This document shows, piece by piece, positions 20,129 through 21,798 of a stretch of DNA of 21,798 bases. The DNA comes from UBA1231 sp045123185 (GTDB taxonomy: Bacteria > Bacillota_I > Bacilli_A > ML615J-28 > CAG-313): assembly GCA_045123185.1 (NCBI GenBank), contig JBGVIL010000146.1:1-21798 (forward strand), in the 5' to 3' direction. Below the pieces are notes generated by a model. The model was not told where the DNA came from. It saw only the letters and a list, made by a program, of their open reading frames with translations, and ran no database searches. The first letter of the stretch is position 1; every line of letters starts with the position of its first letter. The position numbers and the translations under genes were made by a program.

Positions 20129-21676
20129 ATGAAGAAAGTAATTAAGATATTAAGTTTTTTAGTTTTAGTGTTTTTATTATCATCATGTAATAATACTAAT
20201 AAACAAGCAAAAGTTATTGATATTAAATTAACTGACGAACAATATGCGTTTGTTGTTAAAAAAGGTAATAAAACACTTGTTGATGAATTTAATCAATTCT
20301 TGGATACTATAAAAGAAAATGGTGAATTTAACAGTCTTGTTGAAAAGTATTTCGAAGGTAAAGGAGAAAAAAAAGGGGTTAAAGTTACATCGACGAGTGT
20401 TGAAAATACTGAAGATTTGTTTGTTGTAGTTACAAATTGTCCGTTTTCGCCTTTTGAGTATATTGGTGATGATGGTTTAATTTATGGTTTAGACATCGAG
20501 ATTGCATCAAAGTTTGCAAGTATGAAAGGTAAAACTTTAGTTGTTAAAAATATTGGTTTTGATTCGATCTTTACGGAAGTAGATGCAGGTTATGCCGATA
20601 TTGGAATGGCAGGTATTACGGTAAATGAAGATCGTTTAAAATCATATGATTTTACTAAACCTTATTACGAAGCAAGCCAAAAGTTGGTTGTGTCTAGTGA
20701 TAATACAATGTTTGATAACTGTGAAACTGTAAATGATGTTGAAGATATTTTAAAAACATTAGAAAATCAATCTGTTGGCTATCAAAATGGTACTACAGGA
20801 AATTGGTATGTTGCAGGTGATAGTGATTGGGGGTTTGACGGTTTTAGTAATATTACACCTGTTGGATATACAACAGCTCAACTTGCAATTCAAGATATTG
20901 TCGACGGAAGAATCTTCGGGGTAGTTGTTGATGATGCTCCAGCTAACGCCATTGTTTCAAATATGTCTAGTTGGGGAAGTAAATTAGATACATTCTTAGA
21001 TACTTTAAAACAAGCAACATATCGTGATTTAATTTTAACGGGTTTAAAAAATACTGTTTTAATTGCATGTCTTGGACTTGTTATTGGTATATTAATTGGA
21101 ACAGTGCTTGCGGTTATTAAAGTAGCGCCTAAGTATAAGTTATTTACTAGAATTCTTGATAAAGTAGCAACTGTTTACATTGGTATATTTAGAGGAACAC
21201 CAATTGTAGTACAACTATTAATTGCATATTATGTATTATTACCAGTTCTAGGTGTTACTGGTGTAGAAGCATTAACTGTTGGTATTTGGGTATTTGGATT
21301 AAATAGTGCAGCCTATGTTGCAGAAATAATGCGCGGTGGTTTAAATTCAGTTGATCGTGGACAATTAGAAGCAGGACGTGCTGTTGGATTAAGTTATCCT
21401 ACAACAATGATTAAAATCATTGTTCCTCAAGCAATTAAGAACACATTACCTTCACTGGGTAATGAATTCATAACATTAATAAAAGAAACCTCAGTAGTAA
21501 GTTTTATTACAGTTGTTGACTTATATACAGCATTTAATACAATTGGTACTAATAAGTACTCAGTAGTAGTTCCATATATTGTAATGGCATTAATTTATAT
21601 TGTAATAATTGTTGTGATTACTATTCTAATAAAAATAATGGAAAGGGCATTAAAGAAAAATGATCGAAGTAATTAA
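20129..21676 (+). CDS. Amino-acid ABC transporter: binding protein fused to permease, binding domain apparently permuted
   Basis: This 515-residue protein has a lipobox LSSC (Cys20), a substrate-binding part (about 28-282) and a permease (about 296-510) with the EAA loop ARAVGLSYPTT-like stretch near 403-425. In the binding part, VTNCPFSPFEY, GLDIEIASKFA, AGITVNEDR (Arg169) and VVVDDAPA (Asp268) match family 3 amino-acid receptors; Arg169 and Asp268 would hold the carboxylate and amino group. The segment LTDEQYAFVVKKGNKTL to VEKYFEGKG (33-78), which normally ends this domain, is placed first instead, and nothing like it follows residue 282. So the domain looks circularly permuted. It feeds the permease with a captured amino acid; the substrate is not certain. 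The ATPase gene overlaps its end by 17 bases. Confidence 0.88.
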   Translation: MKKVIKILSFLVLVFLLSSCNNTNKQAKVIDIKLTDEQYAFVVKKGNKTLVDEFNQFLDTIKENGEFNSLVEKYFEGKGEKKGVKVTSTSVENTEDLFVVVTNCPFSPFEYIGDDGLIYGLDIEIASKFASMKGKTLVVKNIGFDSIFTEVDAGYADIGMAGITVNEDRLKSYDFTKPYYEASQKLVVSSDNTMFDNCETVNDVEDILKTLENQSVGYQNGTTGNWYVAGDSDWGFDGFSNITPVGYTTAQLAIQDIVDGRIFGVVVDDAPANAIVSNMSSWGSKLDTFLDTLKQATYRDLILTGLKNTVLIACLGLVIGILIGTVLAVIKVAPKYKLFTRILDKVATVYIGIFRGTPIVVQLLIAYYVLLPVLGVTGVEALTVGIWVFGLNSAAYVAEIMRGGLNSVDRGQLEAGRAVGLSYPTTMIKIIVPQAIKNTLPSLGNEFITLIKETSVVSFITVVDLYTAFNTIGTNKYSVVVPYIVMALIYIVIIVVITILIKIMERALKKNDRSN

Positions 21677-21798
21677 TTTAACTAAGTCATATGATACATT
21701 AAATGTTTTAAACGGTGTTACGGTTAAAATTGAAGATGGTGAAAAAGTTGCAGTTATCGGTCCAAGTGGAAGTGGCAAAAGTACTTTCTTAAGATGCC
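21660..21798 (+). CDS. Amino-acid ABC transporter ATPase, start only
   Basis: The frame from ATG 21660 reads MIEVINLTKSYDTLNVLNGV and reaches the Walker A GPSGSGKST before the window ends. It overlaps the permease gene by 17 bases and is surely its ATP-hydrolysing partner (GlnQ/ArtM/HisP type). The rest lies outside the window. Confidence 0.92.
   Translation, partial: MIEVINLTKSYDTLNVLNGVTVKIEDGEKVAVIGPSGSGKSTFLRC

Overview
The window is very AT-rich, and every gene I can support is on the + strand. Promoters have a Bacillota/Mollicutes look: TTGNNN-like boxes, 17-base spacers and extended -10 elements of the form TGnTATAAT. Ribosome binding sites are GGAGG/GAGGTG-like, and most operons end in rho-independent terminators. 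The gene content (lipoproteins with InlB-type repeats, a BspA-type leucine-rich repeat protein, a Lit-family membrane protein, a fused amino-acid ABC transporter, NADP-type GdhA) points to a low-GC Bacillota lineage close to the Mollicutes/Erysipelotrichia/RF39 group. That placement is inference. Tryptophan is written TGG in all intact genes, so the standard code applies. However, none of the 14 intact genes from 4191 onward ends in TGA, while five end in TAG.

Bases 1-4100 are an accessory island: a DUF4143-type AAA ATPase, a RelB/DinJ-like antitoxin followed by a truncated YafQ-like toxin, and an antitoxin-Fic pair in which a ribbon-helix-helix domain is joined to a VbhA-like inhibitory segment. 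A diverged direct repeat of about 56 bases (125-180 and 3933-3990) brackets this cargo. A second repeat ending in a terminator hairpin (1952-2006 and 2594-2649) sits inside it and interrupts the YafQ-like toxin. Next come a 941-residue surface lipoprotein (InlB repeat, beta-helix, Ig-like domain, PGRP-type amidase) and the wreck of a guanylate-kinase-like/TIR fusion gene (7189-8188), whose conserved TIR tryptophan codon is now TGA.

Bases 8199-19900 look like ordinary chromosome: gdhA; a secreted M3-like metallopeptidase lipoprotein; a tightly overlapping operon of ASCH, Nudix, pyroglutamyl-peptidase-like and YfcE-like genes; an LRR protein with a YwaF-like membrane protein; and an operon of a cytidine-deaminase-like enzyme, an SGNH hydrolase, Lit and an unknown membrane protein. 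Lit would remodel the N-termini of lipoproteins, at least three of which are encoded in this window.

The right end carries a structured leader with a strong terminator just before an amino-acid ABC transporter gene (binding protein fused to permease), followed by the start of its ATPase gene. The binding domain of the fusion looks circularly permuted: the segment that normally ends the family lies directly behind the lipobox and is missing from its usual place before the permease. This permutation, the leader, the hybrid Fic antitoxin and the broken kinase-TIR gene are the points most worth a second look.
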